Part shown: piece by piece, positions 23,700-36,350 of the stretch
How positions within the stretch are numbered: the stretch's first letter is position 1
How the letters are laid out: each line of letters starts with the position of its first letter
Assembly (NCBI GenBank): GCA_015680685.1
Contig: MNCI01029288.1
Coordinates: forward strand, 18,222 to 82,221
DNA from: Gnetum montanum
Taxonomy: Eukaryota > Streptophyta > Gnetopsida > Gnetales > Gnetaceae
Length of the DNA stretch: 64,000 nt
Direction: 5' to 3'
Translations under genes and position numbers: made by a program
Notes under the pieces: generated by a model
The model's database searches: none
The model's input: the letters and a program-made list of their open reading frames with translations, nothing else
Told to the model about the DNA's origin: nothing

Positions 23700-25122
23700 A
23701 TGGCTATATCCCTCTATAATTCTTCTTAATTACTATGTTAGCTATATGTCTTGGAATATACTTATAGTCATTCATTTTAGTTTCAAAACCTCCTTATTTC
23801 TTATTTAAAATTGAAACTTTGGGGAATGGGTATTAGACCTTAAAAATTGAATAATGATATTTAAAAATTTTAGAGTACACCAAATCCTTGAAGAGAGAAT
23901 CTAAAGAAAAAATCCAATGGCTTTAGGAACACCTTTTCAAGTTTTCATCCTTACAACCAATCTTGAAGAACCTTCCTCTAGAGAGGAAAAGGAGTAGGCC
24001 TTGTCCTTATTTAGAAGTGCCCTCACTGGTTCTTATTTCTTACTAAAGGTTTTCTTATAAAGAGAAGGAGAAAACTTTCTCTAAACACAAAATAATACAT
24101 TAATTGAAGACAAGGAACAAAATCAATAAAATNAATAATACATTAATTGAAGACAAGGAACAAAATCAATAAAATTTGAAAACTTCCCATTCTTGAGTCT
24201 TTAAACAAAAATAAATTAATGCTATAAAAAACAAATTAATTATTCAAATTTTACTAGGAATTTTTTTGCTTCAAGTTGTACTTGAAAAGTGATATCCTTA
24301 AGAATTTAGTATTTGATATCTGAAGAGAGATCATAGTTATGCTTTTGATGCTAAAAAATAATTGCAAATTGAAGCTTCCAAATAGATTAGAAAATAAAAC
24401 ATCAAAGATAATTCCAAATGCAAATAAATAAAGTAGATAAAGTAAGTTGATCATCAAGAATGACTTCATTAATTCTTGGTTGAAAATTATTATAAATTTT
24501 GGACATTCATTTTCAAGCATATTGAGCAATAGGATACTAAAAATAATATGAGAAAATGAGTCTTCTCTTCTATAAAGAGGACATTGAGGAGAAACATTTA
24601 TCATATGTTTAAGATAAGTGGTGTTAGGAAGACCTTGATAAATAATACACCATAAAAAATATGAATTTTAGGAAATGTAGGAACTTTTCAAATATCTTTC
24701 ATCTTTTTCATCTTGAAGTGTGATGATAATTGCATTTTTCATGGCTTATTGAATTTTTTATGAATAAAATCATTCTTTGTCATAATCTTATAAGAAACTT
24801 TCAAATTAAAAGGAAAAAGATATCTTCCATCCTTTCAAAAAATATTCTCAAGATTAGAAATTACTTTTTTAAAATTCTTTTTTATCTTTCTATTCAAAAA
24901 CATAGAGGCTAGAAACTTCATTCTAAATAATCCATCTATCATGCATATGTAGACAAAAAACTATAGTGATACAAAATTTTCTCTAAGTTATAAATAATCT
25001 AGATGCATCAATAGCAAAGCTCCTTTATTAAAAGGAAGCCAACATAGATTAATTTGCTCAAGTATATCTTTTAAAATTGTGATATGATTATAATTCTAAT
25101 ATTTATTAAGTTTGCATCATAT
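23700..25122 (-). pseudogene. L1-type LINE ORF2, 3' part (antisense)
   Basis: On the minus strand, 24604-24254 contains CPLYRREDSFSHIIFS, which matches the C-terminal zf-RVT motif of plant L1 ORF2 (usual form CPxCxxxxETxxHLF) with Tyr in place of the second Cys. It continues the RT fragment at 34382-35575; E2 was inserted between them. It contains one assembly duplication at 24133. The 3' end cannot be placed exactly. Confidence 0.5.
24133..24133. other. Assembly join (N) with about 42-bp duplicated flank
   Basis: AATAATACATTAATTG...CAATAAAAT occurs on both sides of the N. As at 23139, this is an unmerged overlap, not a tandem duplication. Confidence 0.85.
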
Positions 25123-25985
25123 TGATGAGTCATGATTTTGTTATCTTTGATATCAGATATCCAATATCGAAACCTCAGTGATGTCGGATATCCGATATCA
25201 TCTCTTCTGTGCTAGCTTATAAATACAACACTTGTGTGCATGATTAGGAGATAGTTTTTAGCTTTAGTTTCCAATTAGCTTCTTCCTAGATTGTTGATTT
25301 TTAGTCCTGTTATTTCCCAGTGCATGCCCATAGTGTGATTTTTGTAATTGTACAGCATTCTTATTCAAGTGTGATGTACTTGGACATGTTACATGACCAG
25401 AAGTATAGATTGAGATTATTTCCATCATTGTAGCATCTACTTAGATTTATTGTTGCTTTAATTATTTAATTGTTGAATTATTTACTATTTTCCTTAGTTC
25501 ATGTTTCCATTTATTGTTATTTACTATTCCTATCATTAAGTGGAATGAGTATGACTAATTACAAATTTTTAAGTGTAATTACTTAGTAACCCAGTAGTGT
25601 ATTATTTGGCAAGCCCAATGATGTACACTTGGCAACCCCAACAGTGGTTATACGAAGTCCAAGGTGTATGTAGACGGTTAGGGATAGATACTCATCGCAC
25701 ATAGGCTAGTTTAGACTTTACTTTTTACTATTTATTAGCTTAATTAATTTATCTATTTATTGTCATTAGAAGTAGCATAGGGTTAGAAAACATCATTATA
25801 TGCCTCACTTTGGAATTAACCATATGTGACAAAGCTACCACTAGCCTAAGTGGAAAAACAATGAAATACAATTAGAGCATAATAATTTAGATGCACAACT
25901 AGTCCCATCTAAGGAATTCAACTAGATTGTGTGTGAATGCTTGTGATTCGTATGGTTGGGCATAGGGGTACTTCGCCACTCATCA
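25123..25985 (+). repeat. E2 5' LTR
   Basis: The LTR is 863 bp. U3 holds GATATCAGATATCCAATATC (25149-25168) and a further GGATATCCGATATC (25187-25200). TATA box TTATAAATAC follows at about 25209. GGATATCC also fits the P1BS consensus GNATATNC bound by PHR-type GARP factors, by sequence only. The LTR ends CTTCGCCACTCATCA. Confidence 0.85.
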
Positions 25986-26006
25986 TTAGCACCATTGCTA
26001 GGGATG
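25986..26006 (+). other. E2 primer-binding site
   Basis: TTAGCACCATTGCTAGGGAT abuts the LTR. It is a mutated tRNA-Asp-type PBS. Confidence 0.55.
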
Positions 26007-26292
26007 GTGCTAGTTATCTAGATTAGTTATATTATACATTATCACTGTAAATGTATTAACAATCTATCTTTTAGAAAATATTAATATTAAATCACACACA
26101 TCATTCATTGAAAACAATATCTCTTCTACAAGGGAGTGATAACTCATTGTATAGTGAAAGCATTCATTAGAGAACTAATGAGGTATATGACAGCAAAAAT
26201 TGGAGTGACCAACTTCACGCAGGGATTTCATATGTTCATGACCACTCTGATGACACTCAAAGATTACATTCACCTAAGATAGACAACCCTAA

Positions 26293-26293
26293 N
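26293..26293. other. Assembly join (N) in E2 gag
   Basis: About 40 bases (GACACTCAAAG...GACAACCCTAA) are repeated across the N. Confidence 0.85.
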
Positions 26294-27204
26294 CGACACT
26301 CAAAGATTACATTCACCTAAGATAGACAACCCTAAAGAAGATGAAGTAAGTCCTAGACCAAGGGAGGTCCCAAGGCCTAGGCACTCCTGGAAATCTAAAA
26401 AGGATAAATCAAGGGATCCTAAAGAACACCATAGAAGCTATAGCAATCCTTCCAATTCCTCATCTTCCTCTCCCCCTTCAATGTCTAGTTCTGATGAAGA
26501 TGAATGTAGATATAGAGACAAAGCTCCACTATGGGGTTAAAATAAAATTAGAAATCGATCCCACAGGAAAAGTCAAAGACATCAACATGAACATAGATAA
26601 CATCATCACAATCAAATGAATAACAATAGAAATTTCCTTCACAACTTATCTAATGACAATGAACCCTTGTTGGCCACTAAGAGCCTAATGAAGATCATAG
26701 AGGTAGTTAAGATATCCCACAAGCACTATAAAGAGAGTTGCCTACCTAGGCTTGATATGAATAATATTCCTAAATTTATAGGAGGTTATGATTCAGATCC
26801 ATAAAATCATTTACAAGCCTTCAATGATGCCCGTGCTTTCTACAACATTGAAAGTGGATGGCAAAAACTTGAGTTCTGTCCTAGGACATTAATCGATAGA
26901 GCCAAAGTGTGGTATAGATTGTTGAAACCAAATTCAATCTAAAAGTTGTCTACAATGTTGGAAATCTTCAATGAGAAATACAAAACCTATGTGAGGATGT
27001 GCAACTTGAGTAGACAAATCCAAGGATGGAAGCAAGAACAACATGAATCCTTAGATATGGCCTTAGATAGATATTATCCCCTATTAAATAGATGCTCATG
27101 CCATGGTTTCTTCAAGGAAAGACAAATTTTTTCCATCATAGATGGGCCTCATAACGAAACAAGGAAGACCCTTGGGATGTATGCCCCAAGTCAATTATAC
27201 AACT

Positions 27205-27258
27205 NGAAACAAGGAAGACCCTTGGGATGTATGCCCCAAGTCAATTATACGAGCTACN
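27205..27258. other. Two assembly joins (N at 27205 and 27258) in E2 gag
   Basis: GAAACAAGGAAGACCC...CAATTATAC is present before and after the first N. A second N follows 53 bases later. The gag core codon frame across this patch is unreliable. Confidence 0.85.
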
Positions 27259-28640
27259 ATGTTGAGAAATGTTAATGGGACCCAACTCTTCAAAAGAAGA
27301 AGGTTCATATCTATGGTAAGGAGAAAGAGGCCACTCTCAACAAGGTGATTCTGCAATGAACCTTGTCTATTGATGAACTTGAAGCAAAATTTAATTAGAT
27401 GTCAGAATGAATATACAAAAAATTTACAACTCTAGTAGAAACTATTGAGGATAAGTTCATGCAAAACAAACTAGGTAATCACAATAAACAAAGGAGGCAG
27501 AACTAAGAAACAACTAGGAATGCCTTTTGACAAATAGGCAAAATGGTTGAAGAAAGTGAGGCTATAGACTCAACCATAGATAAAGATAATGGATGTGACA
27601 TCTACATACATGATCATCTGAAGGGCCATTGCCCAGTCTTGTTGCATCTCCATGAGTATTGGATAGGTGCCTTAAATTTGAAGTTTGTACAGAAGTAGAT
27701 GCCCAAGAGATTTTCTTTCCCATAGGGTAATTATAGACAATCCTACAACCAATTGTACTATCTGATGGGGACTTATTACCAACTTCAACACTATTATCAA
27801 TTATAGTGGCAAAACCCACAGTAATGAGGGAGGCCACCACCAAACCAACCTTATCCTTCCTACTAGCCAAAATTGCATGGATATTATGTTCAACACGCTA
27901 TTTCTAAAACTAGGTCTACATCCTCTACTTTAAATTGCCACTATCACTCTCTTGAGTACCATCAACCCATGACATATCTTGAGGTATCACCACCTCAGGC
28001 CTTTTACCATCCATCACACCATCGATATTTTCATACTCCACCTCATCACATGTCACTACCAATGACACAAGAAGGTTTGGCATCACACTATTAACAAATG
28101 AATGTCACTTGTGCTGTGAATGTGCATAGAAATGCTGATACCAGTAGGTTCCCACTACAAACTTGGAAACATCTTTTCTTTAGGAAGGGTTATAGGTGGA
28201 AGCAAAACACTCATGGACCAACCACATTATTTGAACCAACACAATGCCAATTTGGTGCAATGCCTTCCTTTTCACCACCACCATCCTCTGATTTTATACA
28301 AGGGTCACCATCCTTTTTTACTCCAATTCCAAACCCAAGCAATGAATCTAATAGTGTGGAGAGATAAATGAATCCATGCATATCATCTCATGATCAAGGG
28401 TGCAATTGTGGGCCAAACATTCATAATGTTAACACACCTTTTACCTTGACACACAAAACATTTAACAACCAAGTGTGTGAACAACAACCTATCTATATAG
28501 CTACCATTAAACCAAGAGACACCCAATGGATTGAAAATGGAAGATTACCAATGTTTTATATATACATGGATCCTAACTACCCACTTATTAATTCTTATGA
28601 TGGCCAAACGCTTAGTCATGAGGAAAACCTCCCATTCTAA

Positions 28641-29940
28641 CCTTTATAATTAACAAGTATTTTTTATCTCTTTTTTTTACAATTTTTTGTCATTTTCTTA
28701 TTTCTTCATACAATTTTTCTTATTCTTTTCAACTTTTTCCATATTTTGTTCTCATTTTCTTTTTGAGTAATCTCACTTGTGACTAAAATGATCATGTAGC
28801 CCATTAAGGTGAGGTTTTCTCTATGTTGTCTAGTCATAAGGGGCTAATTGTTTGGACAGTGAGCCACGTCATCCATCCACCCATTCTGTCAATAAGAGGT
28901 TCTTACTATGGTTATAATGATATTCTTTTTCATCACCAAAATTCAAAATAAATTCATAATCATTATGCATGGGCGAAGAAGTGAAGAACTAAGGGGGAAA
29001 GTGAAGGGTATGACATCAAGGGGATTTGTGGATTCTCTTTGGCCACTTCTATATGTTCTATTGTGTTGCTTTGATTGTAATTATATCCTTGTAGATCTAA
29101 CAAAAAATGGAAGTAGGAGTCACATAAAAAGGCACTAAATAAATTTCTATGGGTTCCACTAGAAAGACATGTACCCATGCCTAAAGGTTTGTAGCTTCTC
29201 AAATCCCATAAAAAAAACATAGTGCCATTAATAAACTCCTCCCTTGGATAAAACACCAAGTGATGCTACTCCTTGTAGTCTTATGGTTGTCAACCAAAGT
29301 GATAAAATAATGCGATGTCACTAAAATGTGGTTTGGACTTGGTTTGAATCTTGGAAAAAAGGGCTAATGGTTATTTAACCATTAATAACACACAATGCTT
29401 CATTATGCTTTGGGTAAGACACCTCACATCCCACTTTCTACCATCCATCTCATTTGTCCATCCGTATGGTCCTAGCTTGTGGTTTTTTGTAACATAGAGT
29501 TATTCCTTAAACTTGGTGGTTTTCACATGTGTGGTTTTGTTTCACAGGTATGTGTTGCATTCAACCCATTTAGTACCTATGGACATTTTTAGGTGTGATT
29601 ACACAAGGGCATTATGGGTTGAAGCCTGCTTTGGAGAGGATCCACTTATGTAACTATTGTAACTTCTATTTGTCTTATAGCCCCACATCATTCTTTAACT
29701 TCCAAGAACCTCATTGATAAATTTCATGCCTTCCCTTCACATGTAATTAATCTATTCCACATCACTGATGTAATAACCTTTTTCTTGCATCTTTCAAAGC
29801 TTTAAATGTCAATGACTCCATCTTCTACCACTTCTGGTGCCTTCATTTGATTTCCTACTTACCCTAGAACTATGGACCTAACTTGAAACCTTCCCACCAA
29901 TCCTAGAGCTTCATTTTCCATGCTTAGTACCCTCATTCAA
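28641..29940 (+). other. E2 non-coding spacer between gag and ORF2
   Basis: No supportable ORF. T-rich sequence follows the gag stop. Collinear blocks are shared with E3 57724-59060, for example GATTCTCTTTGG/CGG, CACTAGAAAGACATG and AAGGGCATTATRGGTTG, so the spacer is inherited and not random insertion. Confidence 0.55.
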
Positions 29941-29954
29941 TGAAATTTCATGGA

Positions 29955-30035
29955 CCCCAATATCAACTACCTAATATTGACTCAACCTCAATGTTGAATA
30001 CCTGATATTGGATCTCACAAAACCTATATATATCA
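29955..30035 (+). promoter_or_regulatory. E2 internal promoter-like array (CAATATC/GATATT dyads + TATA)
   Basis: CCAATATCAACTACCTAATATTG, spaced copies of CAATGTTG and CTGATATTGG, and then the TATA element TATATATAT (30025-30033) lie about 550 bp before the ORF2 start. The arrangement repeats that of the LTR U3 (dyads, then TATA within about 25 bp). E3 has the same at 59065-59130. Promoter activity is inferred. Confidence 0.5.
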
Positions 30036-30585
30036 TCCCCATGATGTCCAAACTCCATTTTCATCATTTTCAACTAGGGGAGTTTTTGAAATTTTCTATC
30101 ACAACCTAGAGCTCTAACTAATCAACTTCTACTTGTGATATTTTGATTTCCACTACTTCAATTCCTATGCTGTTGGAACCTATTTGAACCTGAAGTGTTC
30201 TAGTTAGTCATGGGAAGATGCTTGCATGAGAAACTTGCTCTACTTTGTCAAAGTTTGCTATCGCTTAAAAGATAATCTAGGGTGTAAGAGTGTTAAAAAA
30301 TTTAAATGTTATAATGAAAAATCAATCGTGTTATGCTAGAAACTTTAATTTTTCAACCCAAGGAACCATAACTTCTCCAATGTGCCATACATAAGTTAAA
30401 AGGAACCAATCGCGAAGGGTCAAAAACACGATAAACACTTTTTAAGCCTTTTTTCTAGAAATTTTTTCAACTCTGCAATCATATGAACCACAAAACTTAA
30501 TGAAACTAAGGAAATGAGTAAGGTATAAACCTGTTAATGATAAATGACAGCACCTTAGTAACATCTTATCCTTGATTGATTATAG

Positions 30586-33323
30586 ATGGCTCCAAAAAGA
30601 GGAGCTTAAGCAGGACCTTTGTAGGGAGCAACTAAATGCCCAAGGGGTGGTAGAGGATAACAAGGTGAGCATGTGGAGCATGAAGAGCAGGAAGCCCAAT
30701 CATTCAACATCCATCAAGAGGCTTTTGTCACAAGACAGTTGGTCTAAGAAGAGGCTATGGAACTGCAAGCTCTTATGCAAGGATAATGCCTCACGTTGTT
30801 TGCGGAATTCCTTGAGGCCATTCAAGAAAAATCCATGTTGAACATGGTCATTGTGGAGATGAACTTTGGCCCGTTTAAGGAGTTTGCGTCAAAGGTGGTT
30901 TAAACACAACTTCAACCATCATCCTTGTGGCCTATTCTTTTAGACAGTGGTGAGTGGTATCTTGGTGAAATATACCAATTCTGGCATAACAAAGAAGAAG
31001 GCACCACTGTCAACATTTGTAGAGTCAATGTTTCATTCTTGGTCAAAGTAATCATCAAAGCTCTTAATTTGCCAAATGAGGGGGCTAAGTTAGCCCATCT
31101 ATCAACAAGATCTAACCCTAACACTAGAAAATTGTGGCTAAGGTAGGCATATGGCAAGGATGATAAAATATATAATGAATTGACTCTGGAAGAGAGGATC
31201 TATTTTATGATAGGAACATATCATGTCTTACCCACTAAAGGGCTCAATAGAATTTCCACATATGTGGTCAGGGAAAGTACCATACTAATGGAAAACTACA
31301 TGGCCAACCTTCATTAGTTATATTGGTCAAAAATTCAAAGGCAGTTTGAAGAGAAGAAGGTAGAAAAGCCAATACTTCCATTTCCTTACCTAATCCTAAA
31401 GTTGGGCAAACGTGCTAGAATCTTAGGGATACACAAATGACATCCCTAGGAAGGCTCAAAATGCCTCCTTTGCTGAATTACTTAAACCAGCAACACCAAG
31501 AAAAGACCTTGGTGAGGAGTAAGAACTAGAAAAAGAGGCTAAACTAGAAAAAGAAGTAGAATGAGAGCCTGAACAGTGTCATGAGACACAAGCTCTAGTG
31601 CCTCCACCACCAAGCTACAGGCCTATAATGAGTCACTTGCAAAAAATTGCTAAAATGCTTAGCTAGAGGAGCAACGAGGAATCAAACCTCTTCAGAGGCC
31701 TGGACAAGGTGTAGCCCACTATTTTAGCTAATCGAACAAGAGGATAGGTGTCACTACAGTCAAGAGAAGAATCCCAATGATCTAGAAAAATCTCTAGTAA
31801 TGCCGCATCATTCCAAGTTATGCTTGAAATAGGAGAAGGTACCACAGTAGTGGTCATGCAACATCAAGATGCTACAAGTGCAGCAAAAGTAATAATGGAT
31901 CATATTGAGTCATTCAATGTACCTATTATGCCTCTAGTCAATTTATTTGGGACTAGAGATGCAAAAATGCTCATTGGGACTTGAATGAATCTTGCAAATC
32001 ATGAGGATGTGTTATATTGATTGTTGCAAACAAGACAAGTAATGACCACCTTGTTTGACATTCCCAATGATGTCATTGTAGCACAATCAAAACTCATTTA
32101 TACTAAAGGGAAACTAGTCATGGCTAAGGCTAGGGTGGAACATGTTGAGATAGAAGTGCAACATTTGTAATAAGAGCTAGTTTCCTTGAGAGTTGAAAGG
32201 TAGGACCCTGCCCAATTTATTGCGCCTAACAAGTTGGACCTATTTAGAATAAAGCAGCTAAACAAGTTGATTAAAGAGAACAAAGTTATAAAGTAGGAAA
32301 AGGAGAAGGTGGTCTAGAATACCTTTGCTGCTGAAGCGTAATCATATGCTCATAAAAAGGCACTAATCGCTATCCAAGAAGAGAATAAATAGTTTGCTAC
32401 CAAAAATTCAAGGTTGACCACCATAGAAAAACAAAAGAATGTTCTGGATAAAAGTTTTCATCAATTGAGAGAACAACTAATGAGGTTCAACCATGATATT
32501 AACAAACTAGCTAAAGAAAATAGAACCCTTTGAATGGAGGAGGTCTGCACTATTTGACAAAATTCTGTAATTGAAGTAAGCACGTGGAAAAATGAGGCCA
32601 AGAAACATGAAAAGTTGAAAGAACACTTTCAGGACTAGGTAGGCATGTACAAGTAGATAAACCAAATAGAAATATAAATGGTTGAATCCCACATTGGGTC
32701 CATGGTAGCACAAAATCTTGATTGACATCCAATTTTGAATAGTTATGAACTAGTCCATCAGGTGGAAGTAAAGAATAAAGATCTATAGATCAAGGATTTC
32801 AAAGAATACATGGTGTTGGCTAACCTTAGATATGTTAACCTTTCCATGTTAATAGAATGTTGGCCTAAAAAAGAGTTGGAAGTTGGAAAAAGAAGTAGCG
32901 ACCACCTATGTGTTATACGAGAAAGTGTTTGCAAACAAAAAAGTTGCTTTTATAGAAATTCCATGTAGCAAATTCAGAACTTAAAGTGGTTAAAGCTTGC
33001 TACCATGGACAAAAGGATGTTGCATCAGACTTTGCCTAAAGATTAATAGATCATCATGAGTTAAAAGAAAAGGCTAGGACCTTTGAGAAGGAACAATGGA
33101 AGTTTCCAACTTGGTACATGAAGGCCAACAAAGTGTTCCTGCAGTTGCCATGCCCTTGGGATGTATCGACACCAACAAACATTAGCTCAGTAGCCTAGAC
33201 AATACATGAGCCAAGGATGAAAGAAAACAAGTTATAGCACTACTTAATTGTTATAAATTTCAAAAGCCTGGTGACAAAGGGAAGCAACCAATGGAGGAGC
33301 CACCACCTTTAGGAACTACTTGA
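30586..33323 (+). pseudogene. E2 ORF2: basic N terminus, plant-transposon-like domain, coiled coil
   Basis: The frame begins with ATG (MAPKRGA) right after the acceptor-like TTGATTATAG and runs, with many stops, to TGA 33321-33323 after KQPMEEPPPLGTT. Parts in order: Arg/Gly-rich start; FGPFKEF; WPILLDSGEWYLGE, QFWHNKEEGT, LPNEGAKLAHLSTRS, LTLEERIYFMIGTYHVLP and GLNRISTY (30925-31260), which resembles the putative plant transposon protein domain (PF20167 type) in layout; a Glu/Pro-rich linker; then long Lys/Glu-rich coiled-coil stretches. E3 ORF2 matches block by block. It is not RT, integrase or a recognisable envelope. Function unknown. Confidence 0.6.
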
Positions 33324-33506
33324 GCTTCCCATTTTTATGTCTTGTAATGTTGTGTCCACATTTTTGTAAAAATCCCACTACAACATGTAAAAGTCCATTT
33401 GTTTTTTTGTTTGATTGTTTGAATCAATCAATAATTCCATACCTTCCTAATATTTTGTAAAAAAATTGTTCCTCATTTTTTTAACTCAAGAATGAGTTTT
33501 TATTCA

Positions 33507-33518
33507 ATCATGGGAGTA
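33507..33518 (+). other. E2 polypurine tract region
   Basis: AATCATGGGAGTA lies directly before the 3' LTR start; the purine run is short and interrupted. Confidence 0.45.
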
Positions 33519-34376
33519 TGATGAGTCATAATTTTGTTAACTCCAATATCAGATATGCAATATCAAAGCTCAAGAAGCAATGTCGAATATCCAATATTAT
33601 CTCTTTCATGCTAGCCTATAAATACAACACTTGGGTGCATGGTTGGGAGATAGTATTTAGTTTCAATTTTCAATTAGCTTCTTCATAGATTGTTGATTTT
33701 TAGTCTTATTATTTCCCAATGCATGCCCGCAGTGTAATGTTTGTAATTATACAGCATTCTTATTCGAGTGTGACATACTTAGACACGTTACATGACTAGA
33801 AATAATGATTGAGATTACTTCCATCATTGTAGCATCCACTTAGATTTCTCATTACTTTAATTATTTATTTTTTTATTGTTTTCCTTAGTTCATGTTTCCA
33901 TTTATTGCTATTTACTATTCTTGCCATTAAGCGAAATGAGTACGACTAATTGCAAATGTTTAAGTATAATTACTTGGTTACCTAGTAGTGTATTGTTTGG
34001 CAAGCATAGTGACGTATGCTTGGCAACCCTAACTGTGGTTATACAAAGTCCAAGGCATGTGCAGACAATTAGGCATGGATACTCATTGCACATAGGCTAG
34101 TCTAGACTTTACTTTCCACTGTTTATTAGTTTGATTAATTTATCTCTTTATTGTCATTAGGAGAAGCATAGGGTTAGACAACATCATCATATGCCTTACT
34201 TTGGACTAAATCGTACGTGACAAAGCTACCACTAATCCGAGTGGGAAGACAACGAACTGTGATCAGAGCATAACGATTTAGATGCACAAATAATCCCATC
34301 CATGAAATTTGACCAAATCATGCATGAATGCTTGTAATTTGTATGGTTGGGTATAGGGGTGCCTCACCACTCATCA
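33519..34376 (+). repeat. E2 3' LTR
   Basis: The LTR is 858 bp, starting TGATGAGTCATAATTTTG and ending CACCACTCATCA. The dyads are more eroded than in the 5' copy (CCAATATCAGATATGC, GAATATCCAATATTATC at 33540-33600). TATA box CTATAAATAC is at about 33618. It is followed by the target duplication CATAT. Confidence 0.85.
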
Positions 34377-34381
34377 CATAT

Positions 34382-35575
34382 CCAAATTTATTTCAAAATT
34401 AGAGAACCAAGAATAGAAATGACATAAGGAAAAGGAAGACGATAAAGAAAGTTATTAAAAGACCAACTATTATTTTTCTTAGGTTTTCCTTACATAAAAC
34501 TTTTTCTTAAAAGAGCATTGAAACATCATCTCCATTAATGCACTTTGCTATCCATTTTATTGCAATAAAAATACTCTTGTTATAACAATTAACGAGGCTA
34601 AGTCCTTCATCTTTCTTGCTACTAGTGTAAATATCCATAGAAACTCTAGAAAAACCTTTTCTACTTTGCTTAATAAACTAAAGAAACTAATGGATAATAT
34701 GATCAATTCTCTCATAAGAGGTTTAGAAGAAGCCCAACAACTAGAGTGATAAATATAAATTGATTGAAGTATTTTCTTAATAACTAAAACTTTGCTAGTA
34801 AGGATGAGCTTTTTTTCTTTCTACTTAGTAAGTTTCTTTTCAATTTTATCAACCACATAATTCTCCAAAATAGTAAAATTAGACTCAAAAGAAAAAGGTA
34901 TTCCTAAAATTTAGAAGAAAAAATATTTTTTTAAGATTTTTTAAGGCTTGGAAGTAACCTACTCATCAATATTGCCATTACAATAAACAACAAATTTTTG
35001 TTAATTGATTTCGGAGATAAATAACATGCAGTAATACTCTAACCAAAAGAGTGTTTGAAAGATTGCAAAGACTTGTTGATCATAAGAAAATAATTATTTG
35101 TAAGGTGCATGTTAAGCAATTGTATACCTTAATCATCAATTAAAATTCTTTTGATGATATTCCTTTGTCCATACTATTGCAAATTATGTGAGAGAAAATC
35201 TACAACAATAATAAAATAATACGAAGCTAGAGAACAACCCTGAAGAATTAACCATTGAAGAGAAAATGAAGAACTTAATTCAAAAGTAGTAGCAACTTGA
35301 ACATTAACATTAGTGAGTAGGGTATAAACAAGTCAAATAAAATAATCCCTAAATCCTAGTTTATAAAGATAAGAAATAAGGAAATTCCACTCAATCCTCT
35401 CATAAGCTTTAGCATAATCTAACTTAATAAAATTAAAACTTTTGATTACGTATACTCTTAAGCAATCTAGCCAACAAGATGGTTTGGTAAAACTTAAACA
35501 AAATATAATGGTGCAATTATTTTCAAAGTTATATAAAATGGACAAGTAATATATATCTTTATCATGCATGTAATT
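34382..35575 (-). pseudogene. L1-type LINE reverse transcriptase fragment, antisense
   Basis: On the minus strand 35569-35333 reads KLDYAKAYERIEWNFL and YLYKLGF, the RT block A of plant L1 elements (usual KxDxxKAYDRVxWxFL). Downstream, QGCSLASYYFIIVVDFLS (about 35245-35190) matches the QGDPLSPYLF block. Further on, LVIKKILQSIYIYH (about 34790-34740) fits the C-terminal thumb region. It is 5'-truncated at about 35575 and continues at 25122-23700 on the other side of E2. There are many stops. Confidence 0.65.
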
Positions 35576-36125
35576 TAAATGTGTTAATTGTGAATATGAT
35601 GGATCTCACTCATTTCCAATGCATAGTATTTTAGGTTGGGATATGATTTATCTAATTTGCATTACTATAATGTACAAAATTTCATATGCCTAGTTCCTTA
35701 GACTTGGATCCTTTAACATATGTATGAGATGGTTCCATAAGCAATAGTGAGAACATTCTTTTTTCACTTCAAACATAATTATGTTATATAGCTCAAAATT
35801 TAGGTTCTCTTTATCTCAACATCATTATCCACAATATCTCCTCATCAATTTCTTTTATCAAAATGGTTTGGATTTTTCTCATTTGAGACTATAAGACCCT
35901 ATGCATTTGTTACATTTATATGAAAACCGTAAGATTTCAAGTAGCTGTTTGAAGATCATGAGACCTAAAGAAGTTATTTTATAAAATCCTTCCTCAAAAA
36001 ATTTTATGTTAAAATTAGATAACTTTATGTTTCTAGTCCATGCTTATTCTTAAAAATACTTTTAAAGTTCTTCTCCATCATTAAAAATGAAAATAATAAT
36101 AATAATATATGATATAAACCTATAT
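35575..36125 (+). repeat. Dispersed repeat X, copy 1
   Basis: This matches 63326-63760 at roughly three bases in four, from AAATGTGTTAATTGTGAATATG through CAAAATTTAGGTTCTC to GATCATGAGAC. No ORF. Orientation and class are unknown. Both copies start at the same AAATGTGTTAATT, which suggests a true element edge. Confidence 0.55.
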
Positions 36126-36127
36126 AA

Positions 36128-36350
36128 AGGCCACCACTTGGAGTCATGGTAATGTGGTTACTTCTTAAGTTGTAAGACCTGGGTTTGAGCTTAGGCACAA
36201 CCACTCAAAAGAAATTAGGTTTTCACTCATCCACTAAACCTTCCAAGACTTTACCTTAGTAGGATGAGCATTGAGCCTTCAAGTAATGATTCTTTATATT
36301 GACCTCTATGATGGAAGTACCTTGCAATTATTAGAACTTTTGTTTTTTTG
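36128..36350 (+). repeat. tRNA-derived SINE-like sequence
   Basis: TCATGGTAATGTGGTTACT fits an A box with one mismatch, and CCTGGGTTTGAGCTTAGGC about 30 nt later a decayed B box. The body runs on to a T-rich, TTTTTTTG-ending tail near 36350. This is the layout of a plant SINE. Sequence evidence is limited to the two boxes and the tail. Confidence 0.35.

Larger units (their letters stand above)
26117..28640 (+). pseudogene. E2 gag remnant
   Basis: It aligns with E3 gag from its first codon, but the ATG reads ATA here. Landmarks: the basic, Ser-rich segment (26380-26500); NEPLLATKSL and LDMNNIPKFIGGY (26655-26790); the core with STMLEIFNEKY, QIQGWKQEQHESLDMAL and GPHNETRKTLG (26950-27180); a knuckle C-D-I-Y-I-H-D-H-L-K-G-H-C (27596-27634) with Tyr for the second Cys; and a Pro/His/Ser-rich tail. 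The end is IDMDPNYP-like sequence up to ENLPF and TAA at 28638-28640. No protease motif is seen. Three N joins with duplicated flanks disturb the frame, so part of the apparent decay is artefact. Confidence 0.7.
25123..34376 (+). mobile_element. Complete LTR retrotransposon E2 (gag + ORF2, non-autonomous)
   Basis: This 9254-bp element has LTRs of 863 and 858 bp, ends TGATGAGT...ACTCATCA (8-bp inverted ends) and a perfect 5-bp target duplication CATAT (25118-25122 and 34377-34381). Order: LTR, PBS, gag without protease, non-coding spacer, GATATC-type array with TATA box, acceptor-like site, ORF2, purine tract, LTR. No RT, RNase H or integrase is seen. It splits an antisense L1-type LINE. It is a sister of E3 in layout and in both proteins. 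Confidence 0.9.

Noticed and set aside
25187-25200. P1BS-type phosphate-response site in the E2 LTR
   Set aside because: GGATATCC fits GNATATNC, but the other LTR arrays mostly have C-GATATC-G, which does not. One match in a dyad-rich array is not evidence of PHR control.
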